Origin: Lysobacterales bacterium
GTDB taxonomy: Bacteria; Pseudomonadota; Gammaproteobacteria; Xanthomonadales; Xanthomonadaceae
NCBI GenBank assembly: GCA_017302035.1
Contig: JAFLEA010000003.1
Span: forward strand, 27,312 to 91,311
DNA length: 64,000 nucleotides
Reading direction: 5' to 3'
Position numbers and translations under genes: made by a program. Positions 55,577 through 64,000 of this stretch are shown here, piece after piece; the stretch's first letter is position 1; each line of letters opens with the position of its first letter. The notes below the pieces were generated by a model. The model was not told the DNA's origin, ran no database searches, and saw only the letters and a list, made by a program, of their open reading frames with translations.

Positions 55577-56518
55577 ATGCGCATCGGAATCGTGGTCGAT
55601 TCGACCTGCGACCTGCCATCTGGATACATCGAAGCCAACAACGTGGTCCTGCTCCCGATCACCGTGCGCATCGGCGACGCGGTGCTGGCCGATCACCGCG
55701 ATGAGGAAGCCACCCTCAGCTTCCTGCACGCGCACGTGGCCGAGCGCGGCCACGAGGCCGAGACCACCCCGTACTCGGTGGAGCAGATCCGCGACCTGTT
55801 CCTGGGCAAGCTGGTGGTCGACTACGACCATGTGTTCTGCCTGACCGTGACCCGGAACCGCAGCCCGATCCACGAGCACGCGGTGCAGGCCAGCTTCGCG
55901 ATCCTCAACGACTACAAGCCGGTCCGCCAGGCCGCCGGCTACAACTCGCCGTTCGCGCTGCGGGTGATCGACAGCCAGAACCTGTTCTCCGCGCAGGGCG
56001 TCGGCGTGGTCGAGGCGGTGCGCATGCGCGCCGCCGGCGCCGGCGTGCAGCAGATCCGCGAGCGGCTGGAGGAACTGGCGCTCAACACCCACGGCTACAT
56101 GGTCCCGCCCGACCTGTACTACCTGCGCAACCGCGCACGCAGCAAGGGCGACCGCAGCGTCAGCCTGTTCAGCGCCGCCCTGGGCACCGCCCTGGACATC
56201 AAGCCGATCCTGCACTGCAACCGCGGCGATACCGCGCCGGTAGGCAAGATCAAGGGCTTCGAGCCGGCGGTGCAGAAACTGTTCGACTTCGCCATCCAGC
56301 GCATCCAGGCCGGGCTGATGACGCCGACGATGTGCGTGAGCTATGGCGGAGAACTGTCCGCGCTGCACGCGCTGCCCGGATACGACCGGCTGCGCGAGGC
56401 CTGCGCCGCCAACGACGTGGAACTGTTCGAAAGCGTGATGAGCCTGACCGGCATGGTCAATGTCGGCAAGGGCGCGATCGTGCTCGGCTTCGCCGCGCCG
56501 CCACACAAGTTCGCCTGA
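55577..56518 (+). CDS. DegV family fatty-acid-binding protein
   Basis: 313 residues. MRIGIVVDSTCDLPSGYIEA, LLPITVRIGD, TTPYSVEQIRDLF, VFCLTVTRNRSPIHEHAVQA, RVIDSQNLFSAQGVGVVEAV, and the final LTGMVNVGKGAIVLGF fit DegV proteins. These bind a fatty acid and, in Gram-positives, feed it to a fatty-acid kinase (FakA). No kinase gene is adjacent. The ATG at 55577 has GGGAGGG close upstream. Confidence 0.87.
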   Translation: MRIGIVVDSTCDLPSGYIEANNVVLLPITVRIGDAVLADHRDEEATLSFLHAHVAERGHEAETTPYSVEQIRDLFLGKLVVDYDHVFCLTVTRNRSPIHEHAVQASFAILNDYKPVRQAAGYNSPFALRVIDSQNLFSAQGVGVVEAVRMRAAGAGVQQIRERLEELALNTHGYMVPPDLYYLRNRARSKGDRSVSLFSAALGTALDIKPILHCNRGDTAPVGKIKGFEPAVQKLFDFAIQRIQAGLMTPTMCVSYGGELSALHALPGYDRLREACAANDVELFESVMSLTGMVNVGKGAIVLGFAAPPHKFA

Positions 56519-56580
56519 TCCGCGCGCTGCCGCCGCACCTGGCGCCAAGGCAGCGGTCTGGCGCCGGCCGGGCATGCGCC

Positions 56581-56586
56581 TACAAT
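56581..56586 (+). promoter_or_regulatory. Possible -10 of the 114-codon gene
   Basis: TACAAT (five of six consensus) 27 nt before the ATG at 56614, giving a predicted short leader. The -35 is weak (TCTGGC, spacing 18). Confidence 0.4.
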
Positions 56587-56613
56587 GCGGGCATCGCCAC
56601 TCCGGAGTCCGCC

Positions 56614-56958
56614 ATGCCCGTCCGCTACCAGATCCGCCTGCCCGATCCGACCCAGGCCCGCGGCAGCGAGCCGGCTCTGGCGTTCACCGCCCACGGCCCC
56701 GAGGCGTTCGCCGAACAGTTGCAGGATGCGCTGCGCACGCCCGGGCTGTTCGAGCGCTGGCGCGCGCTGCAACCGGAGCCGGACGAGGTGGATCCCGCCC
56801 TGGGCGCGACCGATCCGGCGGCCGTGGTGAGCGGCGAGCAGCACGACCTGTCGATCGGCCTGGTGGCCACCACCGTCCTCCCCGGCGACATCCTCCAGCA
56901 CCGGCTGCGCCTGCTTGCCGGCAACCGCTGGGAAATGCGCAACGTCAGCCAGGCCTGA
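56614..56958 (+). CDS. Hypothetical protein
   Basis: 114 residues with GGAG eight bases before the ATG. The sequence (MPVRYQIRLPDPTQARGSEP, FAEQLQDALRTPGLFERWRA, VSGEQHDLSIGLVATTVLPG, LRLLAGNRWEMRNVSQA) has no domain I recognise and no signal peptide. It ends one base before the GTG of the Dph6-like gene, so the two are probably translated together. Confidence 0.65.
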   Translation: MPVRYQIRLPDPTQARGSEPALAFTAHGPEAFAEQLQDALRTPGLFERWRALQPEPDEVDPALGATDPAAVVSGEQHDLSIGLVATTVLPGDILQHRLRLLAGNRWEMRNVSQA

Positions 56959-56959
56959 G

Positions 56960-57670
56960 GTGCCGGCCGCGCCCGCGCTGCTGGCCTGGAGCGGCGGCAA
57001 GGACGCGGCATGGGCGCTGCACGTGCTGCGCCGGCGCGGCGAAGTGGAAGTGGTCGCGTTGCTGTCCACCGTCACCCGCGAGCATGCCCGCGCCTCGATG
57101 CAGGGCGTGCGCGCGGATGTGCTGCAGGCACAGGCACGGGCGGCAGGACTGCCGCTGCTGGAGGCACCGATTCCTGCACAGTGCGACAACGCCACCTACG
57201 ACGCGGCGATGGCCGACGCATTGCGGCAGGCGCAGGCGCGCTGGCCGGGACTGCGCACTGCGGTCTTCGGCGACCTGCTGCTGGCGGACATCCGCGAATA
57301 CCGCGAGCAACGGCTGGCGGCAGTCGGTTGGGACCTGGTCACTCCGCTGTTCGGCAGCGACACTGCGGCATTGGCGCGGGAGATGCAGGCGGCCGGACTG
57401 CGGGCCGGACTGTGTTGCGTGGATACGCAGCGGCTCGACGCGCGATTCGCCGGGCACCCGTTCGATGCGGCGTTGCTGGACGCGCTTCCGCCCGACGTGG
57501 ATCCGTGCGGCGAGAACGGCGAGTTTCACACCTGCGCATGGGACGGGCCGATGTTCGACGCGCCGCTGGAACTCGAACGCGGCGAGACCGTGCTGCGCGA
57601 CGGCCGCTTCACCTACACGGATTTCGCCGTGGCAACGGCGCGGCGCGGCGGAGGCGTTCGTGCCGACTAA
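56960..57670 (+). CDS. PP-loop ATPase, Dph6/MJ0570-like
   Basis: 236 residues from a GTG at 56960. Starting there gives MPAAPALLAWSGGKDAAWAL, the normal N-terminus for the family; an in-frame ATG at 56915 would overlap the upstream gene. The PP-loop is SGGKD. LLSTVTREHARASMQGVR, LRTAVFGDLLLADIREYREQ and DPCGENGEFHTCAW complete the Dph6-type (diphthine-ammonia ligase-like) signature. Bacteria lack diphthamide, so the true substrate is unknown; amide formation with ATP is the expected chemistry. Confidence 0.82.
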   Translation: MPAAPALLAWSGGKDAAWALHVLRRRGEVEVVALLSTVTREHARASMQGVRADVLQAQARAAGLPLLEAPIPAQCDNATYDAAMADALRQAQARWPGLRTAVFGDLLLADIREYREQRLAAVGWDLVTPLFGSDTAALAREMQAAGLRAGLCCVDTQRLDARFAGHPFDAALLDALPPDVDPCGENGEFHTCAWDGPMFDAPLELERGETVLRDGRFTYTDFAVATARRGGGVRAD

Positions 57671-57709
57671 CAGTCGGCACGTTCCGGAGCCTCCAAGCAC
57701 GAGCCGCGA

Positions 57710-58539
57710 TCAGCCCCGCAGGGCCGAGGCGTGGTGGGCGATATGCTCACCGATGAAGCTGGCGACGAAGTAGTAGCTGTGGTCGTAGCCCGGCTGCAGG
57801 CGCAGGACCAGTGGATGGCCCGCCGCCGCGGCCGCGGCCTGCAGCAGTTCCGGCCTGAGCTGGCCGTGCAGGAACTCGTCGGCATCGCCCTGATCGACCA
57901 GCAGCGGCAGCTTCTCCCGCGCGCCCTTCACCAGTTCCGTCGCGTCGTAGCGCTTCCACGCCTCACGGTCTTCGCCCAGGTAGGCGGAAAACGCCTTCTC
58001 GCCCCATGGCACCTGCGACGGCGCCACGATCGGCGAGAACGCCGACACGCTGCGGTAGCGGCCCGGGTTGCGCAGCGCCACCACCAGCGCACCGTGTCCA
58101 CCCATCGAGTGCCCGCTGACCGCGCGCGCATCGGTCGCCGGGAAGCCCGCCTCTACCAGTGCCGGCAACTCGTCCACCACGTAGTCGTACATGCGGTAGT
58201 TGGCGGCCCATGGTGCTTGCGTGGCATTGACGTAGAAGCCGGCGCCCTGGCCCAGGTCGTAGCCGTCGGCATCGGCGACCGCCTCGCCGCGCGGGCTGGT
58301 GTCCGGGGCGACGAGGATGATCCCGTGCTCGGCCGCGTAGCGCTGCGCACCGGCCTTGGTGATGACGTTCTGCTCGGTGCAGGTCAGCCCGGAGAGCCAG
58401 TACAGCACCGGGCACGGGCCGTGTGCGGCCTGCGGCGGCAGGTAAACGGCGAACTGCATCGTGCAGCCGAGTACGGAGGATGCGTGTCGGTACACGTCCT
58501 GCCAGCCGCCGAAGCAGGCGCGATGTTCGACACGTTCCA

Positions 58540-58540
<1 letters not shown>
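57710..58540 (-). CDS. fghA: S-formylglutathione hydrolase
   Basis: 276 residues. The catalytic triad is S145 ([10 protein letters not shown]), Asp in DQGDADEF and His in [37 protein letters not shown] and APDTSPRGE are esterase-D family blocks. It releases formate and glutathione from S-formylglutathione, the second step of formaldehyde detoxification. Its ATG shares one base with the stop of frmA (TGATG). Also called frmB in E. coli. Confidence 0.94.
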
Positions 58541-59953
<1,413 letters not shown>

Positions 59954-59971
59954 GGTCGGACGAGTGGCCTG

Positions 59972-59986
59972 TACTGGGGGGCAGTA
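59972..59986. promoter_or_regulatory. FrmR operator (TACT-G6-N-AGTA)
   Basis: TACT, six G, C, AGTA, the palindrome-with-G-tract recognised by RcnR/FrmR-type repressors. It overlaps the -10 hexamer of the frm promoter and lies 19 nt before the frmR start, so a bound FrmR would block transcription. Confidence 0.75.
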
Positions 59987-59988
59987 TA
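59983..59988 (-). promoter_or_regulatory. -10 of the frmR-frmA-fghA promoter
   Basis: On the minus strand TATACT (five of six consensus), giving a start near 59976 and a leader of about 22 nt. The -35 is weak. Confidence 0.55.
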
Positions 59989-60093
59989 TGCGATGGCCGC
60001 CTGGAAGTGTCGTCGGGCGTTGCCGGGAGCGGCGGCGGGCGGCGGCCGCGGAGAAGCGGCTCCGGGCCGCTGTCCTGAACGCTGTTCCGGCTG

Positions 60094-60129
60094 CGTGTCC
60101 TGTATGCACGGTTTTCCGCGCATACGTCC
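60094..60129 (+). promoter_or_regulatory. Conserved upstream element, copy 1
   Basis: A 36-nt segment (CGTGTCCTGT…TTCCGCGCATAC…TCC) that agrees at 31 of 36 positions with 61491-61526. Both lie 22-28 nt before the ATG of a secreted protein gene, suggesting a shared promoter or regulator site. Confidence 0.5.
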
Positions 60130-60151
60130 TACAACCACCCGAGGCCCCGCC

Positions 60152-61402
60152 ATGAACATCCGCCGCCACGCCCTCCCGCTCGCCCTCGCCGCCGCCCTGC
60201 TGGCCGCCCTGCCCGCCAGCAGCGCCCCTCCGGGTCCGCCGACCCAGGTCTGGATCGATGTGGCCACCCATTCCATGCCGGGCATGCCGGATCCGGGTGC
60301 GATGGGCGGCCTGGGCGGCATGGCCGCGCGGATGATGGGCGGCGCCCGGGGCGAGGTGCTCGGCTACCCGGACGCGCGGGGCACGATGATGCCCGGCAAG
60401 TTCTTCGACATCGCCATGCTCAACCGGCCGGCGCCCGGGCAGCCATCGGCACAGCAGGTTCCCGCCGGCCTGGGCCTGGGTCCGTCGCTGCCGCTGCTGC
60501 CGCCGAAGACGGTGGTCCATACCGAGCAGCCGGGCAGCAGCCCCGAAATGCCCGATGCGGAAATCCACCTCAAGTTCTACTGGGGCTGCGGCAACGAAGT
60601 GCGCGCCGGCCAGCCGCGCGAGATGCACCTGCGCGCCAAGGGCGGCAAGTTCGAGTTCAGCGGCGACCCGATGCAGGGCCGATACGCGCCCGAGCGCGGC
60701 GTCCAGCCCGATCCGTCCTACGTGCTGTGGCCCAATCCGCAGGCCCGCAACCGCGCGCCGGCCAACGCATCGCTGGTCGGCGCGCACCGCATCACCGGGC
60801 CGGGCGTGCCCGAATCGCTGAAGTTCGACCTGCAGTCGAATGCCGACTTCATGCCGAAGATCGCGCTGACCCAGTCCGGCGACCTCGCCACCGGCATGAC
60901 CCTGGGCTGGCAGCCCGTGGACCGCTCCAAGGCCTACTTCCTGCACGCGCTGAGCATGCAGGACAAGACCACCATCGTGATCTGGAGCAGCGCCGAGGTG
61001 CCCGACGCCGGGTCGGGGGTAGTCGATTTCCTCACCGGCGGCCAGATCGACCGCTGGCTCAAGGAGAAGGTGCTCCTGCCGCCGTCCACCACCTCGTGCG
61101 CGATCCCGAAGGGCATCTTCGCCGGCAGCACCGGCGAAGCGACCCCGCCGATGCTGAGCATGATCGCCTACGGCCCCGAGACCAATCTCGCCTGGCCGCC
61201 CAAGCCGGCCGATCCCAAGCAGCCCTGGAACCCGGAATGGAACGTGCGCGTGCGCACCAAGTCCACCGCCGGCGCGATCCTCGGCATGGACCTGGGCGGC
61301 ATGGACGGCATGGACGGCGGCGGCCCGCAGGCGCAACCGCAGCAGAAGCCTGAGGAAAGCACCGGCAAGAAGCTGCTCAAGGGCCTGCTGCGCAACCTCT
61401 GA
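60152..61402 (+). CDS. Secreted protein of unknown function
   Basis: 416 residues with a signal peptide (MNIRRHALPLALAAALLAAL, cut near ASS-AP). After it comes a Met/Gly/Pro-rich stretch (MPGMPDPGAMGGLGGMAARM), then a domain with IHLKFYWGCGNEVRAGQPRE and LWPNPQARNRAPANASLVGA, and a tail rich in Met-Asp-Gly and Gln. I recognise no family. The neighbour at 61555 also encodes an exported protein and shares the upstream element, so the two may act together. Confidence 0.6.
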   Translation: MNIRRHALPLALAAALLAALPASSAPPGPPTQVWIDVATHSMPGMPDPGAMGGLGGMAARMMGGARGEVLGYPDARGTMMPGKFFDIAMLNRPAPGQPSAQQVPAGLGLGPSLPLLPPKTVVHTEQPGSSPEMPDAEIHLKFYWGCGNEVRAGQPREMHLRAKGGKFEFSGDPMQGRYAPERGVQPDPSYVLWPNPQARNRAPANASLVGAHRITGPGVPESLKFDLQSNADFMPKIALTQSGDLATGMTLGWQPVDRSKAYFLHALSMQDKTTIVIWSSAEVPDAGSGVVDFLTGGQIDRWLKEKVLLPPSTTSCAIPKGIFAGSTGEATPPMLSMIAYGPETNLAWPPKPADPKQPWNPEWNVRVRTKSTAGAILGMDLGGMDGMDGGGPQAQPQQKPEESTGKKLLKGLLRNL

Positions 61403-61490
61403 GCCGGCGCCCCATCGTTGTGGCCTGATCGCGTGCCGCGTCGCCGATGCGGCCACGGCCGGGCCGTGCGCACTTGTCGGACCGGACCCA

Positions 61491-61526
61491 CGTGTCCTGT
61501 CTGCGCGGCGTTCCGCGCATACCTCC
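61491..61526 (+). promoter_or_regulatory. Conserved upstream element, copy 2
   Basis: Second copy of the 36-nt element, 28 nt before the ATG at 61555. Five mismatches to copy 1. Confidence 0.5.
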
Positions 61527-61554
61527 ATCAGCCTCCCGCTCACGGCCCGATCCC

Positions 61555-63246
61555 ATGACCCTTGATGCCGCATCACGCCTGCTGCTCGCCCTCCTGCTGG
61601 TGTCACTGGCCGCCTGCTCGAAGCCCGACGACGTCCCCGGCACCTCGCCCGGAGCACCGGTCCAGGAAGCCGGCCTCACACCCACCCAGGCCGAACTGGA
61701 CCGCTTCATCGCCGAAGGACCGGAGCCTTCGCTGCAGGCGCTGCGCCCGCCCGACTACTGGCTGCACTACCGGCTGATGCAGGCGACCGGCGTCGAGGAG
61801 GCGCTGGGTGGCGAGGGACAGGCCGTCGCCGCATTGAAGGCGTTGGCCGAGGACTACGAACGCCAGGCGCGCGGTGCGCAGGCGGACGTGCCGAGGATGA
61901 TTCCGGTCGCCTTCACCGGTGAAGGCATGACCAGCGGCTTCCTCGGCCTGGGCATGGGCACCTTCGGCGGGCTGATGACCGGCGGCCTGATCTCCAGCAC
62001 GATCGCCGATGCCTCGGACGCCACGCTGGCCGAGCTGGCCAAGGACGGACCGATGCAGCTGGGCGGCAAGGAGGGCGGCTACAAGGTCACCGTCGGCGCG
62101 GACGGCAGCATCCACCAGGACATCGAGTTCGAGGGCAAGGTCGACGACGGCCTCACCGGCAAGGTCAAGGTGAAGATGAAGATGGATGCCTGCCCCGACG
62201 CCCAGGGCAGGATCACGGTGGTGTCGGATGTCGATTCCTCGGTGCGCGTCGCCGCCAAGGCCGGCACCGGCGGCTACGTGCGCTCGCGCTTCGTCTACGA
62301 GCGCTGGCTGGACGATGACGCCCAGTTGATGCAGGGCCCGGAGGGCTCGGCCTCGCGCATGGACCTGAGGATGGGCGGCTACGAGAACTACGAGTCCCAG
62401 CACCTGGACATCAGCGCCGGCTGGAAACGCGGCGGCAGCGAAGTCTTCGAGAACCGCCTGGAGCAGGGCTTCAGCATCTTCCGCCCCGACGAGGTCCAGC
62501 GCACGAAGAAGCTGCTGGAGGGCGCGCAGCTGATCCAGACCCTGTTCGCGGAGATGCTGTTGCGCGGCACGGGCAAGCAATCGCCCTGGGAGTCCGGCCG
62601 CTGCATCAAGCTCGACGCGACCAGCACGCCGGGCAAGCGCAGCGGGGTGAAGCCGTCGACGTCCTTCGAGGTCACCGCCGCGCCGCGGGTGAAGTCCGAC
62701 GGCAGCTTTCCCGCCGGCACGGTGCGCGCCACGCTCACCGGCGGCCAGAGCCTGACCCGCGAAGGCGAGAAGGTGCGCGCGGATGCGCAATACACCTACG
62801 TCGCCCCGGCGGAGAAGGACAAGACCGCCAGCATCGCCTTCGAGGCGCGCAGCAAGCGCGGCGTCGGCCGCGCCACGCTTGAGTTCGACACCCGGGAACG
62901 GCGGGCGTACCGCATCACCGTGTTCCCCGGGTGCGGCGGCGTCCGCGGCGAGGACATCTGCGACCTGTCCAGACCGTTCGCGATCGAAGGCACCGCCTGC
63001 GCCGGCGGCGCCAGCAGCCGGATGGCCTTCACCCCCTCGGGCAAGGCCGGCGGAACGATGGACTGGAGCACCCGCATCGACTCGATCAGCGCCGGTTTCA
63101 ACGGCACCTACACGGTCGAGGAAACCGAGGACGGCGCGCTGCTGCACACGACCCTCACCGGCTGCGCGATGGGCCCGGGCGCGAAGGCCTGCGGCGGCAC
63201 CGGACCGGACCTCCCGATGGAGAAGGTGGACACATGTCCCGAATGA
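61555..63246 (+). CDS. Lipoprotein of unknown function
   Basis: 563 residues. The signal MTLDAASRLLLALLLVSLAAC-SK is a strong lipobox with lipid Cys at 21. The mature protein has a glycine-rich hydrophobic stretch (GMTSGFLGLGMGTFGGLMTG) that could touch a membrane, then mostly beta-rich sequence with scattered cysteines. No domain recognised. It carries the same upstream element as the gene before it, and the damaged gene after it overlaps its stop codon. Confidence 0.6.
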   Translation: MTLDAASRLLLALLLVSLAACSKPDDVPGTSPGAPVQEAGLTPTQAELDRFIAEGPEPSLQALRPPDYWLHYRLMQATGVEEALGGEGQAVAALKALAEDYERQARGAQADVPRMIPVAFTGEGMTSGFLGLGMGTFGGLMTGGLISSTIADASDATLAELAKDGPMQLGGKEGGYKVTVGADGSIHQDIEFEGKVDDGLTGKVKVKMKMDACPDAQGRITVVSDVDSSVRVAAKAGTGGYVRSRFVYERWLDDDAQLMQGPEGSASRMDLRMGGYENYESQHLDISAGWKRGGSEVFENRLEQGFSIFRPDEVQRTKKLLEGAQLIQTLFAEMLLRGTGKQSPWESGRCIKLDATSTPGKRSGVKPSTSFEVTAAPRVKSDGSFPAGTVRATLTGGQSLTREGEKVRADAQYTYVAPAEKDKTASIAFEARSKRGVGRATLEFDTRERRAYRITVFPGCGGVRGEDICDLSRPFAIEGTACAGGASSRMAFTPSGKAGGTMDWSTRIDSISAGFNGTYTVEETEDGALLHTTLTGCAMGPGAKACGGTGPDLPMEKVDTCPE

Positions 63247-63835
63247 CACTCCCGACACGCCGGTTGCCGCGGGAGCGCGGCCACCCGCTCCCGGTCCTCG
63301 CTGCGGCGCTGTTGGCCGCACTCGCCTGCCTGGCACCCGCCGGCCAGGCCGATGCCGGCGAACTGGTCTCCGGCGGCGGCGTGATCACCGGGCGCCCGAC
63401 CCACGACATGCGCATCACCCTGTGGCGGATCCGTCCGGACGGCCAGGCGCGCCGCGTGTACTACACGCTCAAGGCCGGCCGCGCCCGATCGGGCAGAACA
63501 CCGACGCGATCTGGGCCCTGACCGTGGACGACCAGGGCCGGATGGTCGTGGCCAGCCGCCTGCTCGCCGACCGCGCGCGGCGCCAGGTCATGCGCCTGGA
63601 CGAAACGCGCGGGAAACTCATCGTGCTCACCGGGCAGTCCTTCGGCAAGGAATTCGCCGGCAACGACTACCGCCCCGGCCACGAAGAAGCGCCGTACGAC
63701 GGCGTCGCCGCGCATGCCAGCTTCCGCGAGGCGAAGAACCTCTGCTATGGACCTGACCGCACCCCGTTCGTGCTCGACGAACACCAGGTGCGACGCTTCG
63801 ATGCCGACGGCCTGGTGCGCACCTGGGCGTACTGA
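63234..63835 (+). pseudogene. Secreted protein gene broken by a frameshift
   Basis: The ATG at 63234 overlaps the previous stop. Frame 1 gives a signal peptide (LAAALLAALACLAPAGQADA) and then GELVSGGGVITGRP…VYYTLKAGR. It continues only to a stop at 63521 in unnatural sequence. From about 63487 a second frame (-1) reads on sensibly (IGQNTDAIWALTVDDQGRMV, VASRLLADR, PFVLDEHQVRRFDADGLVRT) to a TGA at 63835. The two halves look like one protein with a beta-propeller-like repeat style. The frame changes in GC-rich DNA near 63480, by a single-base loss or a sequencing error. Confidence 0.65.
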
Positions 63836-63841
63836 AGCCGC

Positions 63842-64000
63842 CTACAGGCGCGCGGCCAGCGCCTCGGCGGCCGCGCGGTCGACCTGCTGCGGCAACACGG
63901 ACCCGCGCATCGCCGGCAGCGCCTGGTCGAGCAGGCGGCGCGCCGTGGCCGGATCGCCCTGTGCCAGCCGGACCGCGGCCAGGTCGGCGCGCAACGCCGC
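63842..64000 (-). CDS. C-terminal end of a TPR-like protein (partial)
   Basis: The last 52 codons of a gene that begins outside the window, stop at 63842-63844. The sequence (ALRADLAAVRLAQGDPATAR, RLLDQALPAMRG, DRAAAEALAARL) is helix-turn-helix repeat-like, as at the end of TPR domains in xanthomonad regulators and kinases. Nothing more can be said from this fragment. Confidence 0.55.
   Translation of the reverse strand, partial: AALRADLAAVRLAQGDPATARRLLDQALPAMRGSVLPQQVDRAAAEALAARL

Overview
This window looks like a chromosomal segment of a high-GC gammaproteobacterium of the Xanthomonadaceae/Lysobacteraceae (Lysobacter, Luteimonas, Pseudoxanthomonas or Xanthomonas-like). The evidence is the uniformly G/C-rich coding sequence, a large TonB-dependent receptor, typical xanthomonad proteins (DUF3016, DUF3297, YaeQ, a glutaredoxin-rhodanese fusion, homodimer-type AceE), and a palindromic repeat with GTAGGAGCC/GGCTCCTAC ends. 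The genus cannot be fixed by reading. Genes are densely packed on both strands, no intergenic gap exceeds about 300 nt, and I see no rRNA, tRNA, CRISPR array, prophage or intact insertion sequence.

Layout. 1-9.9 kb: the end of an FtsX-type ABC permease, a TonB-dependent receptor, a class A beta-lactamase-like protein, a P1-family (DmpA-type) aminopeptidase, a secreted serine hydrolase, and the pair dgcA-dgcN (N-acetyl-D-glutamate racemase/dipeptide epimerase family plus DUF1611 N-acetyltransferase). Together these suggest uptake and breakdown of peptides and D-amino acids, including cell-wall-derived ones. A LuxR-type regulator diverges from dgcN. 11-22 kb: two drug/metabolite transporters in a coupled pair, DUF3016, msrB, a TspO-like membrane protein, a LytS/LytR-type two-component system, an iron-permease-family protein, a YhiN-type flavoprotein, YaeQ and DUF3297. 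22-36 kb: fabV, a second serine hydrolase coupled to acpH, a glutathione transferase, a membrane-bound CadC-like winged-helix/TPR regulator coupled to a tiny protein, DUF1232, a methyltransferase, a universal stress protein, a padR-HAAS membrane protein operon with a very clear autoregulatory promoter, a damaged cytochrome/rhodanese gene, DUF4920, a PiuC-type dioxygenase and a lipoprotein alpha/beta hydrolase. 36-46 kb: aceE, a small AT-richer island with bacteriocin-like peptides, maeB, dctA, gltS and a D-amino-acid dehydrogenase. This is a block for pyruvate, malate, C4-dicarboxylates and glutamate. 46-64 kb: a DUF1704 protein coupled to rsgA, an AlaA-type aminotransferase, an SGNH hydrolase, a glutaredoxin fusion, DUF924, two coupled amidohydrolases (one lacking metal ligands), DegV, a Dph6-like ATPase, the formaldehyde-detoxification operon frmR-frmA-frmB with a recognisable operator, two unknown secreted proteins sharing an upstream element, a frameshifted gene, and the C-terminus of a TPR-like protein.

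The most interesting locus is 38965-39544 on the minus strand. Two consecutive genes of 56 and 66 codons encode peptides with nearly the same double-glycine leader (…QDE…VSGG) and unrelated hydrophobic, glycine/alanine-rich cores. Each has a strong Shine-Dalgarno sequence. They are followed by a 47-codon single-TM protein that could be an immunity factor. The arrangement resembles a two-peptide class IIb bacteriocin, but no exporter is present in the window.
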